From Candidatus Coatesiibacteriota bacterium (GTDB lineage: Bacteria; JAFGND01), in NCBI GenBank assembly GCA_016927185.1, contig JAFGND010000025.1, positions 1 through 64,000 of the forward strand: a stretch of 64,000 nt of DNA, given 5' to 3'. The first letter of the stretch is position 1; each line of letters begins with the position of its first letter. Positions 25,981 through 34,320 of the stretch are shown piece after piece. Under the pieces are notes generated by a model. That model did not search any database. It was not told where the DNA came from and saw only the letters and a list, made by a program, of their open reading frames with translations. The position numbers and the translations under genes are program-made.

Positions 25981-28900
25981 CATTACAAGCTCACCATAAT
26001 GCCTTGCTGGTATCTCAGGCTTCTTTCTTCCCTGGTAATGCAAAGTTGCGAGCATATTCTGACTGAGTCTGTAATCGATATTAAGCAACCACAATTTGGT
26101 AAGTCCTCTTTCCTCATCAATAAACAGCTGGACAGGAATATCTTCTGTGTTGGATTTTCTCTCTATCAGGGAAACTTCTGAATGAAGGTTTGCACCCTTC
26201 ATGAACCCGTAATCAAGACCAATTGTTGGAGTAAGTCCGGTCAGTATTATGTTCCTTTCGGTTTCCGTCTGCCTTTTTGCGCTGAATGAAACAAATGGTG
26301 TTAGATTCTTTCTTATATCATAAGCAGCTTTGGGAATTATCTCTGTTGTGATTATCCTGAAAAGATAATATTCTGGGATTTCCTCTGTCTCTCTCTGATA
26401 AAACCCTGTCAAATCCAGATGCCATGGAGTGTATTTATCAACCTTTATATATGGAGAGATAGACCATAAGCGATTATATTTAATATAACCCAATTCATCG
26501 CCACTAAGGGATTTCTCTAACTTTACTGTTACTGCTGGCTGGAAGTCTGTTTTATCAGGAAAAAGAGTTCCTTTTGTCTCTAACATTTGCCTGCCATTCT
26601 TGCAGTTATCCTTCTGGAATTCAGTTATATCAAGAAGAGCGAGGGATGAAATACTTGGATCTGTCTCTTCCTCTGTTATTTCACTGATTATGTCTAGTTT
26701 CCATAATCTGTCCTGAATGATATTATCTTTCTTGCTTGATGGTGGCATTATAGTAGTATTTGAAGAAAGTGATACACTGCCTCTTTTCTCTTTATCTCCA
26801 ACATCAACGAAATATCTTCTATAATCACCATCTTCGTCTGGATAGAATTCACCAGTATTTTCATCCCTGCTATATTGTCCCATTCCTTCATCAGTCTGTT
26901 CGTATCTTGCCTCCCTCATTGTTGCCATTTTTGTGGAGAGTATATAAGATAAATCAATTTGCAGTGATTTTGAATCGGACAAATAAAACAATCCAGCTTC
27001 AGCAAGATCAGTATAACCACTTTCCCCAGTATCCTTGAAATATTTCTGAACACTATGTACAAATCTCAATCTTGGCTTAAATGATAATTCTTCTGCAGCT
27101 TCTCCCTGAAAACCTGCTTCCCAGCTTCTCTTGCCAAGCATGTAGCCTTCATCATAAGAAAGCTCACGTCTGTCTGCACTTGCAAAAGGATAAATAAGCC
27201 ATTTCTTTTCCTTGCTGAACTCTATCCTGCCCGATGCTTCTTGTTGCCTGTAAGGAAGATTGAGAGTTGTACTGTCAGAGAACTCCTTTGCCCAGATTAG
27301 CGAACCATCAAGTTTCGGTGATATGAATCTATATCTGTATGATGTTTCAAGATCATAGTATTTCCTGTACAGTTCATCTTCCAGATAGAATTTATCCTGC
27401 ATGTTTTTAATATACCCAGTTCTTGAGAATATAGTTAAATCCTTGAAAATATCTCCACCAATGTTTCCTTCAATCATTTTCCCATTCCAGGATGCACCTT
27501 CATTGTCTGAAAAGCCATGTCCCTTGAAGAAACCTGATTTCGCTCCAACTCTGTATTTCCTGAGAAATGGTACATTGGCATTCGAAATACCTGAAGTATA
27601 AGAACTTAAACTGTCTTCTGGAGTTAGCAGCCATGAAGACTGGAAATCGCTGGTTTCATTGTAAATAAACGGAGAGAATTCAGGTTGACGCTTGTGGATT
27701 TCTGCTTCAAGGAACAATTGTTTCAAGTTCTCTTCGCCTATTACTATTTTTCCATCACCAGCACCCTTGATCTCTCGTTTGCTGGTTTCATCAAACAATA
27801 TATTCTCGTTGAAGGAACTTATTGCAGTTTCAGCAATAAAGGAGAAAAACCTGGATGGATTCAAATCAACTCTAACTTCAGCCATTTCCCTTCTCTGAGG
27901 TGGAGCATATGGAATCATTGCAACATAATTGCCTCTTCCCTCACCTGTATATTCATATGCTGCAATGGAATGACTATATCTGTAATCTCCCTCTCCTTCG
28001 TCAACCTCAGTGAAAATGACTGACCAGTCACCCTTGTGGAAACCTGCATATCTGTAATAATAACTTCCATCAGTCCTGTTTATCCTGAAATAATCTCCCT
28101 TGTTTTCACCTTCATACTTTCCACCTGGAATATAAACCGGTTTCCCTTTTTCATAATTTTTCCTGAAAAAATCAAGATCCTCTTCAGTGAATTCCTCTCC
28201 GTATGTTGAATATGGGCTGTCTTTTTCGCTAATAATGGAGAAGCCCACATGATTCTTTCTTTCCTTATCTATTGGTATGTCAGCACTTGCGCCTGTCATT
28301 ATTCTCCTGAATTTGCCAAGTACGTAACTATATTCTACGTAAATCCTTGTATCTGAGTGAATCGGAATCTGCGATGTAAATGTTACTGATCCATTGTTAT
28401 AGTCAATATAATAGTCTTTGCCAACTTCCTTCAGTATTCCATCCACATAGACCTTGATGCTTCCTGAAACAAGGAAAATCTTTTCCTCTCCGTATTTCCC
28501 TCTCAGCTCATAAGGTCCCTGTATTCCTTCATCACCCAGAAATTCAGTTCTCATGAATTCCCCGTTAGTAATTGCATAATTTACTTCTGCTGAAGCAGGT
28601 GTTGCTTTTTCATACTTTTTACCCTCTATACCCTGGAGTTTTCCGGAATAAGCAGTCAGGTGACCTTCATCCCTGTTGATTTCAAGATCTTCTATTCTTG
28701 CAAGATAATCTCTGTATTTTATCTGGAAGAATATCTTGTCAACTTCTGCAAGTGATGCAGAGGAACCTTCCTCAGAATAGGGAAGCTCATTATCCTGCAG
28801 ATAACCGCTTATTTCAGTCTCATCACCCAGATATCCCTCTATTGCAGCATCAAGTGTCTGCATCATTTCAAGACTTCCTCCTTCAGACAGCCTTACTCCA

Positions 28901-29328
28901 ATAGTCTTGTTTCCCTTTATTGAAATTCTTGCTTCAACTCCTTCACTGTCAGTAGTATCTATTAGTTCGTATTTAATGGATTTAGTAGAATCCTCTTTCA
29001 CTTTCTTGAAAAGGGAATATCTTTTCGGTATATCAATCGGCAAAAACTGAAATGTTATCTTAACTGAATCATCTGGTGATGGAGGTATCATGAAATGAAT
29101 GGTTCCCCTGATATAATCTATTGAATAGTCTATATCTTTTTCCAGTAATATATTATCAAGATATACCTGTTCAGTTCCTTTGAAGGCAATGTTATCAGTG
29201 AATTTCATATTCTGCGTCTTGAAAATCTTGTAAACTGTTATATATGATATGTTTAGCGAATCAGAATAGTTTTCTTCAGCATTCGCTAAAGCAGCAAAAA
29301 ATGTGATTATCAGGAAAATTTTTCTCAA
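25966..29328 (-). CDS. Large outer-membrane beta-barrel-like protein with repeated N-terminal modules
   Basis: A 1,120-residue protein starting with TTG, whose TGA overlap with asd (TTGA) implies coupling. Signal peptide MRKIFLIITFFAALANA. The N-terminal third holds two copies of a module of the form V-Y-x-D-x-x-x-x-E-x-x-x-D-Y-x-I-D-Y (about 52-75 and 285-310: VYLDNILLEKDIDYSIDY and VYVDGILKEVGKDYYIDY), each followed by a strand ending V-x-F. The rest is long alternating strands rich in aromatic residues, ending LVMRFLF, the usual C-terminal aromatic of outer-membrane barrels. It may belong with surface channel or SprA-like proteins, but the family is not settled. Confidence 0.7.
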   Translation of the reverse strand: MRKIFLIITFFAALANAEENYSDSLNISYITVYKIFKTQNMKFTDNIAFKGTEQVYLDNILLEKDIDYSIDYIRGTIHFMIPPSPDDSVKITFQFLPIDIPKRYSLFKKVKEDSTKSIKYELIDTTDSEGVEARISIKGNKTIGVRLSEGGSLEMMQTLDAAIEGYLGDETEISGYLQDNELPYSEEGSSASLAEVDKIFFQIKYRDYLARIEDLEINRDEGHLTAYSGKLQGIEGKKYEKATPASAEVNYAITNGEFMRTEFLGDEGIQGPYELRGKYGEEKIFLVSGSIKVYVDGILKEVGKDYYIDYNNGSVTFTSQIPIHSDTRIYVEYSYVLGKFRRIMTGASADIPIDKERKNHVGFSIISEKDSPYSTYGEEFTEEDLDFFRKNYEKGKPVYIPGGKYEGENKGDYFRINRTDGSYYYRYAGFHKGDWSVIFTEVDEGEGDYRYSHSIAAYEYTGEGRGNYVAMIPYAPPQRREMAEVRVDLNPSRFFSFIAETAISSFNENILFDETSKREIKGAGDGKIVIGEENLKQLFLEAEIHKRQPEFSPFIYNETSDFQSSWLLTPEDSLSSYTSGISNANVPFLRKYRVGAKSGFFKGHGFSDNEGASWNGKMIEGNIGGDIFKDLTIFSRTGYIKNMQDKFYLEDELYRKYYDLETSYRYRFISPKLDGSLIWAKEFSDSTTLNLPYRQQEASGRIEFSKEKKWLIYPFASADRRELSYDEGYMLGKRSWEAGFQGEAAEELSFKPRLRFVHSVQKYFKDTGESGYTDLAEAGLFYLSDSKSLQIDLSYILSTKMATMREARYEQTDEGMGQYSRDENTGEFYPDEDGDYRRYFVDVGDKEKRGSVSLSSNTTIMPPSSKKDNIIQDRLWKLDIISEITEEETDPSISSLALLDITEFQKDNCKNGRQMLETKGTLFPDKTDFQPAVTVKLEKSLSGDELGYIKYNRLWSISPYIKVDKYTPWHLDLTGFYQRETEEIPEYYLFRIITTEIIPKAAYDIRKNLTPFVSFSAKRQTETERNIILTGLTPTIGLDYGFMKGANLHSEVSLIERKSNTEDIPVQLFIDEERGLTKLWLLNIDYRLSQNMLATLHYQGRKKPEIPARHYGELVMRFLF

Positions 29329-30326
29329 AAACGGATTTTCAATAGATACTCAGCAATTCTTACTGCATTAAGAGCAGCTCCAACTCTTAAATTGTCTCCA
29401 CAACACAAGAACTGGAATGAATTGCTGTTAAAAGTCTGTCTCAGTCGCCCAACCTGAACCAAATCCTTGCAGGCAACATTCATTGGCATAGGATAAATAT
29501 TAGACTCTGGATCATCAGCTACTTCCAGATAAATGCTTTTCTTCCATTCACTTATAATATCGTTAATGGAAGCTGGTTTTGTTGTTTTCAGGCTTACAAC
29601 TATACTGTGCCCTCTTGAAACAGGAACTCTTATGCATGTTGCAAAGATTTTTATTTCTTGAAGATCGAATATTTTTTTTGTTTCATTTTCTAACTTCCGT
29701 TCTTCATCCGAAAAACCTTGTTCATCGAATCTCCCTATGTGAGGTAAAATATTGTCAAATATCCTGTAGGGATAAACTTCATTTGTAACTTCCTTGTTAT
29801 CAACAAATTGCCTGCATTGATTTAAATACTCATTAAGAGCAGACATTCCTGTTCCTGAAACCGCCTGATAAGAAAAGATTTCCAGGCTTTCAACTCCCCA
29901 CTTTATAATCGGTTGCAGAACAAGAACTAACTGGATTGTTGTGCAGTTGGGTGTAGCAATATGGGTTGCATTTCCAATGCTTTCCTCGTTAACACCTGGA
30001 ACAACAAGAGGAACATTCTTTTCCATCCTGTAAGTACTGCTTTTGTCAATAGTTGTAATATTCGCTCTTATTATTTCTGGAAGGAAAGTCTTGCTGAGAA
30101 AAGGTTTTGCTGCAAAAAATACAAGATCTGTTTTTTTGAAGTCAAAATAATCAAGTTTTCTGACTGAAATCTCGCTTCCCTTGAACTTGAAATTCCTGCC
30201 TTCAGATTTTTCTGAAGCAAACAATGAGAGATTATTGACAGGAAATTTTCTTTCTTCAAGTATTTTGATTAGTTCCTGCCCAACAGCTCCTGTTGCTCCG
30301 ACAATAGCAATATTCAAACAACTCAT
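29325..30326 (-). CDS. asd: Aspartate-semialdehyde dehydrogenase
   Basis: A 333-residue NADPH enzyme reducing aspartyl phosphate to the semialdehyde, a branch point to lysine/diaminopimelate, threonine and methionine. It starts with the Rossmann motif IAIVGATGAVGQEL (6-19), carries the catalytic Cys128 in TPNCTT, and has RVPVSRGHS and the QVGRLR segment near the end. Length and order are normal for the family. Its final codons overlap the TTG start of the outer-membrane gene downstream, an unusual partner for an amino-acid enzyme. Confidence 0.96.
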   Translation of the reverse strand: MSCLNIAIVGATGAVGQELIKILEERKFPVNNLSLFASEKSEGRNFKFKGSEISVRKLDYFDFKKTDLVFFAAKPFLSKTFLPEIIRANITTIDKSSTYRMEKNVPLVVPGVNEESIGNATHIATPNCTTIQLVLVLQPIIKWGVESLEIFSYQAVSGTGMSALNEYLNQCRQFVDNKEVTNEVYPYRIFDNILPHIGRFDEQGFSDEERKLENETKKIFDLQEIKIFATCIRVPVSRGHSIVVSLKTTKPASINDIISEWKKSIYLEVADDPESNIYPMPMNVACKDLVQVGRLRQTFNSNSFQFLCCGDNLRVGAALNAVRIAEYLLKIRF

Positions 30327-30427
30327 TGCAAGCCAAAGATTAAGATTTTAATAGATTTGTCAAGCTCAATGCTTTTCTATTGAATATCCATTACTAATTC
30401 TGAATGATTTTCTTCAGTAAATATAAC

Positions 30428-30455
30428 CAGAAGCAGCTTTAAAAAACTGCTTCTG
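30428..30455 (-). terminator. Hairpin after the downstream carboxypeptidase gene
   Basis: A perfect nine-pair stem, CAGAAGCAG (30428-30436) and CTGCTTCTG (30447-30455), with a ten-base loop, ten bases after the stop at 30466 on the minus strand. The following sequence is only modestly T-rich. Confidence 0.6.
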
Positions 30456-30465
30456 ATATTAATCA

Positions 30466-32226
30466 TCAATTAAGCTTTATAAGCTTGTCAGTATGCTCTC
30501 TGGAGCCTGTCCTAACTTTTATTATATATACTCCATTTTTGAAGGAACTGGTATCAGTCGTTATCAAGTGATTTCCTGCAGTATAAGATCTTGATGCGTA
30601 TGATTTTACAAGTCTTCCTGTAATATCATAAATAAGCACTTCAACATTATCTGTCTGTTTCAGATTGAAGTTAATCTTCAGTTTGTCATTGAAAGGATTT
30701 GGAGATATCTTTACTCTCTCAGGTAAATGAAAATAGGATTTCTCTTTTGTTTCAAAACCAGTCTTGGTGAAATATAAGTCTATTACCTTGATTTCTCCTT
30801 CTGCAACAGTGAATGTCTGTGACTGAGGAGTGTCTCCAAGTAATATTGCTACAAGGGTATATGTTCCGGGAACAAGCAGATGTTTATAACTTCCAAATGA
30901 ATTAGAGAATACTGCTGAGGCTTTTTCGTTATCAAACAATTCAGCTATCTCTACAAGTACATTTGGTATTGGCTTGCCGTTCAGTTTATTATATGTTTTT
31001 CCTGTTACCTGTGTCATATTAAGCCCAGCTTTCAGGAATTCCTTTGTTCCCTCGAAAGCATTCTCTATGGTTGGAAGAATATACTCAGCAGATGGGAAAA
31101 ATCCACCTTCATCAGAGGAATTCAGTTCTATTGTATATGCATAGGTATGACCAGCTGCATATAACCAGTCATCGCTTCCGCCATAAGTAGGATATAGCTC
31201 ATAACCTCTTTGTCCAGTATATCCCATTGTTGTGGCAGCTGCATTTCCAATTTTCCTGAATACTGCATCCTTCTTTGAAGCTTCGCTGTAACAACTCCAA
31301 GGCCACAGAACCAGCTCTCCATATGAATGAAAACTCAATGAAAGTAGTGGCTTTTTGGCAAGAGTGAAACTTCTTATTATCTGGATTTCAGGTTCACTAA
31401 ACTGGGATGGACCTCTGTATGTTGGGCTGTTTGGATCAGTATCTCCTGATTCCCACATATATGCATAATTCCTGTTAAGATCAACTCCATCTGCTCCATA
31501 TCCTCCATAAGAATAATCCAGTACTCCGTTCGAATTGTTGTCCCTGAAATCCTTGCGCCACATTTGCTGCTCACTGTCAGTTGAATTGAAAACAAAATCA
31601 TAACCATCTGGATTCACAATAGGAAGGAACCATAGCTCATAATTGTCTATCCATTCCTTGTAATCAAGTACGCTGCTGTAACCTTCCACAAGTGTGTTCA
31701 TAATATACATTACGGCTGAAACTGACATAGGTTCCCTTGCATGATGCAATCCCATTATCATGAAAATAGGCTCATCTTCATCAGTCGCAACATTGTCAGA
31801 TACTTTTGCTACAAGCATATCAAAGCCTTTGTAATACGTCTGTTTGCCAGGATAACCATTCTTTTTTACCCAGGAATCTCCAGCATCAAAGTACTTGACT
31901 ATACCTGGAAATCGCGTCTGGAGACTCATGATCTGTTCATAGACTTCTGAATAATCAAGATAATCAGGATCTATTCCTCCTATCATTTTCTTTAGTATAG
32001 TTCCGGAATAACCCAGTCTTTTGAGTTTCTCTATCTGCACAGGAGTAACAAGTAAATGAGCAGTCTTATTTGGAAGTATTGCTGCTACATCAAAGCCTGC
32101 TTTATAGAGTTTTGCTATTAGCTCAGGCGTAATTCCCCTTAATTCATATGTATATAGCGGAGCAGATGAGAAAAGCCCTGCATACATAATTAAAATAAAG
32201 GTCAGTACAACAAAAAATATTTTCAT
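30466..32226 (-). CDS. Secreted M14 zinc carboxypeptidase with type IX sorting domain (copy 2 of tandem pair)
   Basis: A 586-residue protein: signal peptide (to about 21), a propeptide-like domain (about 25-80), then an M14 carboxypeptidase catalytic domain with zinc ligands H162 and E165 (HHARE) and H300 (LSFHSYG), the substrate segment NPDGYDF and GVDLNRNYAYMW, and the general base E366 (YTIELNSS). A carboxypeptidase-regulatory-like domain (about 405-480, VTGKTYNKLNGKPIPNV) and a sorting domain (about 500-586, ISPNPFNDKLKINF to TDKLIKLN) follow. It should remove C-terminal residues from proteins outside the cell. AGGAGG precedes the ATG. Confidence 0.92.
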   Translation of the reverse strand: MKIFFVVLTFILIMYAGLFSSAPLYTYELRGITPELIAKLYKAGFDVAAILPNKTAHLLVTPVQIEKLKRLGYSGTILKKMIGGIDPDYLDYSEVYEQIMSLQTRFPGIVKYFDAGDSWVKKNGYPGKQTYYKGFDMLVAKVSDNVATDEDEPIFMIMGLHHAREPMSVSAVMYIMNTLVEGYSSVLDYKEWIDNYELWFLPIVNPDGYDFVFNSTDSEQQMWRKDFRDNNSNGVLDYSYGGYGADGVDLNRNYAYMWESGDTDPNSPTYRGPSQFSEPEIQIIRSFTLAKKPLLSLSFHSYGELVLWPWSCYSEASKKDAVFRKIGNAAATTMGYTGQRGYELYPTYGGSDDWLYAAGHTYAYTIELNSSDEGGFFPSAEYILPTIENAFEGTKEFLKAGLNMTQVTGKTYNKLNGKPIPNVLVEIAELFDNEKASAVFSNSFGSYKHLLVPGTYTLVAILLGDTPQSQTFTVAEGEIKVIDLYFTKTGFETKEKSYFHLPERVKISPNPFNDKLKINFNLKQTDNVEVLIYDITGRLVKSYASRSYTAGNHLITTDTSSFKNGVYIIKVRTGSREHTDKLIKLN

Positions 32227-32247
32227 ACAACCTCCTTATAATATTAA

Positions 32248-32270
32248 CCAGCTTTGGAAATAAAAGCTGG
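32248..32270 (-). other. Intercistronic hairpin between the two carboxypeptidase genes
   Basis: A perfect eight-pair stem CCAGCTTT (32248-32255) with AAAGCTGG (32263-32270), loop of seven. There is no U tract, and the AGGAGG of the next gene follows at once. It looks like a partial terminator or an mRNA processing or stability element rather than a full stop. Confidence 0.55.
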
Positions 32271-32284
32271 CTGAAGTTAGTTCA

Positions 32285-34051
32285 TTAATTGATTTTCAAT
32301 GCCTTCTTTATAAATATTTTATCCGCTACTCTGCATCTTAATATATAAACTCCATTACTCATGTTGCTGGAATTAAACCTGACTCCATGATTACCAGAAG
32401 GATAAGAAGCCTTGACTAGTGTCTTGATAAGTCTTCCAGTCAGATCAAAGACCTCGACTAAAACATCAGATTTTTCACTGAGATTGAAGCTTATATTAAG
32501 CTCATTTCTGAAAGGGTTTGGAGCTAATTTTAAAGCTTCGGGAAGAATTTTTTGTGCAGTCTCGTTATTCTTGAAGCCGGCATAATCAAAATAAAAGTCT
32601 ATTTCCTTTATTTCCTTGTCTGCAACAGTGAATGGTATTGTCTGTTTTGGATTAGCTCCATATTCTGCCTCAAGTGTATAATTTCCCGGAACCAATAAAT
32701 AACGATATCTTCCGAATTCGTTTGTTTTCCTTGGAGTCCAGTGATTTGGATCATTAAGTTCCCTTATTGTGACTTTTACACCCTTGATTGGATTTCCTGT
32801 TCCCCTAAGGAATGCTCTTCCAGTAACCTGTGTTGACAAACCATTTACAAAGAAAGCCCTCAAGCCTGACCATACTTTTTTCTGAGTGGGTTCTATCATT
32901 TCTGCTGGTGGAAAAAATCCGCCTTCATTATCTGTATTCATTTCTATTGTATAAGGATATGTACCAAGTTCAGCATATAACCAGTCATCACTGGTTCCAT
33001 AGCATGGATAAAGTTCCACTGCCTGTTCGGGAGTATAACCCATAGGAACTGCTGATTCTCTGCCGATCTTAGACAGAAGAGCTGCTTCCGTTGATGCAGA
33101 ATAATAGCATCCCCATGGCCATAATACCAATCCTGAATAAGAATGCAAACTAACTGAAATAACTGGTTTCTTTGATAATGTCAAAGTTCTTATAACCTGA
33201 ACCTCAGGTTCACTGAATGGATAAGGTCCGCGATACGTAGCAGAATACTGTGAATTATCACCTCTGCTCCATTCAAAAGAATAGTTCCTGTTCAAATCAA
33301 CTCCATCAAGTCCATTGGCGCTACTACCGAAGTCTGCTTTGTGATTATTATTGTTATCTCTCAGATTCTTTCTCTGATTTTTTTCCCTGTTGTCATGATA
33401 ATTAAATGATACATTATGACCATCTGGGTTTAACAATGGTACAAACCATATCTCATAAGAATCTACCCAGTTCTTGTATTCCGAGTTTGTTGCATATTGC
33501 TCTATGAGCTGCTGCATTGCATAAACCGAAACCTCAACTGTCATTGCCTCTCTTGCATGATGCAATGCCATGATAAGTAAAACAGGCTCATCTTCATCGG
33601 AATTTACATTATCAGATACCTTGAGTCCCATAATATCATAATCCTGATAATACCATTGATTATATTGCTTGTAATTGTTTGTCTTTACCCATGGGTCACC
33701 CAGATCATAAAGCTTTGCAATGCCTGGATAATTTGAAGCAAGTCTCTGCATTTCCGTAAGAAGTTCATTATAATCAGTATATGCAGGATCAAGCCCCTTG
33801 ATATTGCTGTTTATCTCTCTCTTTATTACGCCAGAATAGCCAAGCGTTTTCAATTTTTCTATTTCATTCGCAGTAGCGAAAATGTGGGTGAATTTTCTAG
33901 GCATAACAGCTGCAACATCAAAACCTCTTGAAATTAGATCACCATTTTGTGAGCTCGTAAGGCCTTGAATTTCATATACATAAATGGGTTCGTCTGAGGA
34001 TGCATAAGAGATAAAAAAGATAATAATACAAAAAGCAATTAATGTTTTCAT
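32285..34051 (-). CDS. Secreted M14 zinc carboxypeptidase with type IX sorting domain (copy 1 of tandem pair)
   Basis: A 588-residue paralogue with the same five-part plan: signal peptide to about residue 19, propeptide-like domain (YEIQGLTSSQNGDLISRGFDVAAVMPR), catalytic domain with H165 and E168 (HHARE), H303 (VSLHSYSG) and E370 (YTIEMNTDNEG), regulatory-like domain, and sorting domain ending IFIKKALKIN. All zinc and catalytic residues are intact in both copies, so both should be active; differences lie around the substrate pocket loops. A well-formed promoter and a GGGAGG ribosome binding site precede it. Confidence 0.92.
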   Translation of the reverse strand: MKTLIAFCIIIFFISYASSDEPIYVYEIQGLTSSQNGDLISRGFDVAAVMPRKFTHIFATANEIEKLKTLGYSGVIKREINSNIKGLDPAYTDYNELLTEMQRLASNYPGIAKLYDLGDPWVKTNNYKQYNQWYYQDYDIMGLKVSDNVNSDEDEPVLLIMALHHAREAMTVEVSVYAMQQLIEQYATNSEYKNWVDSYEIWFVPLLNPDGHNVSFNYHDNREKNQRKNLRDNNNNHKADFGSSANGLDGVDLNRNYSFEWSRGDNSQYSATYRGPYPFSEPEVQVIRTLTLSKKPVISVSLHSYSGLVLWPWGCYYSASTEAALLSKIGRESAVPMGYTPEQAVELYPCYGTSDDWLYAELGTYPYTIEMNTDNEGGFFPPAEMIEPTQKKVWSGLRAFFVNGLSTQVTGRAFLRGTGNPIKGVKVTIRELNDPNHWTPRKTNEFGRYRYLLVPGNYTLEAEYGANPKQTIPFTVADKEIKEIDFYFDYAGFKNNETAQKILPEALKLAPNPFRNELNISFNLSEKSDVLVEVFDLTGRLIKTLVKASYPSGNHGVRFNSSNMSNGVYILRCRVADKIFIKKALKIN

Positions 34052-34081
34052 AAATCCTCCCTCGAAATTTTTTACAAAAGT

Positions 34082-34110
34082 AATATAATAATAAACAGCT
34101 TTTTTGTCAA
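34082..34110 (-). promoter_or_regulatory. Strong sigma-70-type promoter of the carboxypeptidase operon
   Basis: On the minus strand TTGACA (34110-34105), exactly 17 bases, then TATATT (34087-34082, five of six). The predicted start near 34075 leaves a leader of about 24 bases with the ribosome binding site. This is the best-formed promoter in the window. Confidence 0.8.
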
Positions 34111-34320
34111 GTCGATACTTATAAATAGTTATATTCGTAAGTATAAGTTTTTTAATAAGTTAGGGGAACAGGAATAATTAAATAATGCGACAGTTTTCTT
34201 GTTTTTCTAAATACTTAAATATCAATGATTTAAGGGAACAATATTTCGTGAAAAAAATGAATTATACTAAGTATTATAATTACCTGCTCCAGAGAATCAT
34301 TTAAACAGATAAGCATCAAC
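34111..34320. other. Intergenic region upstream of the carboxypeptidase promoter
   Basis: The stretch is AT-rich with no coding frame. Two weak A/T-only hairpins can be drawn (34115-34144, and 34260-34281 with AATTATA/TATAATT), the second possibly ending the AAA+ transcript that stops at 34321. Nothing else is recognised. Confidence 0.5.

Noticed and set aside
34260-34281. AATTATA/TATAATT hairpin as terminator of the AAA+ transcript
   Set aside because: A/T-only stem, too weak, no U tract. Mentioned only as a possibility.
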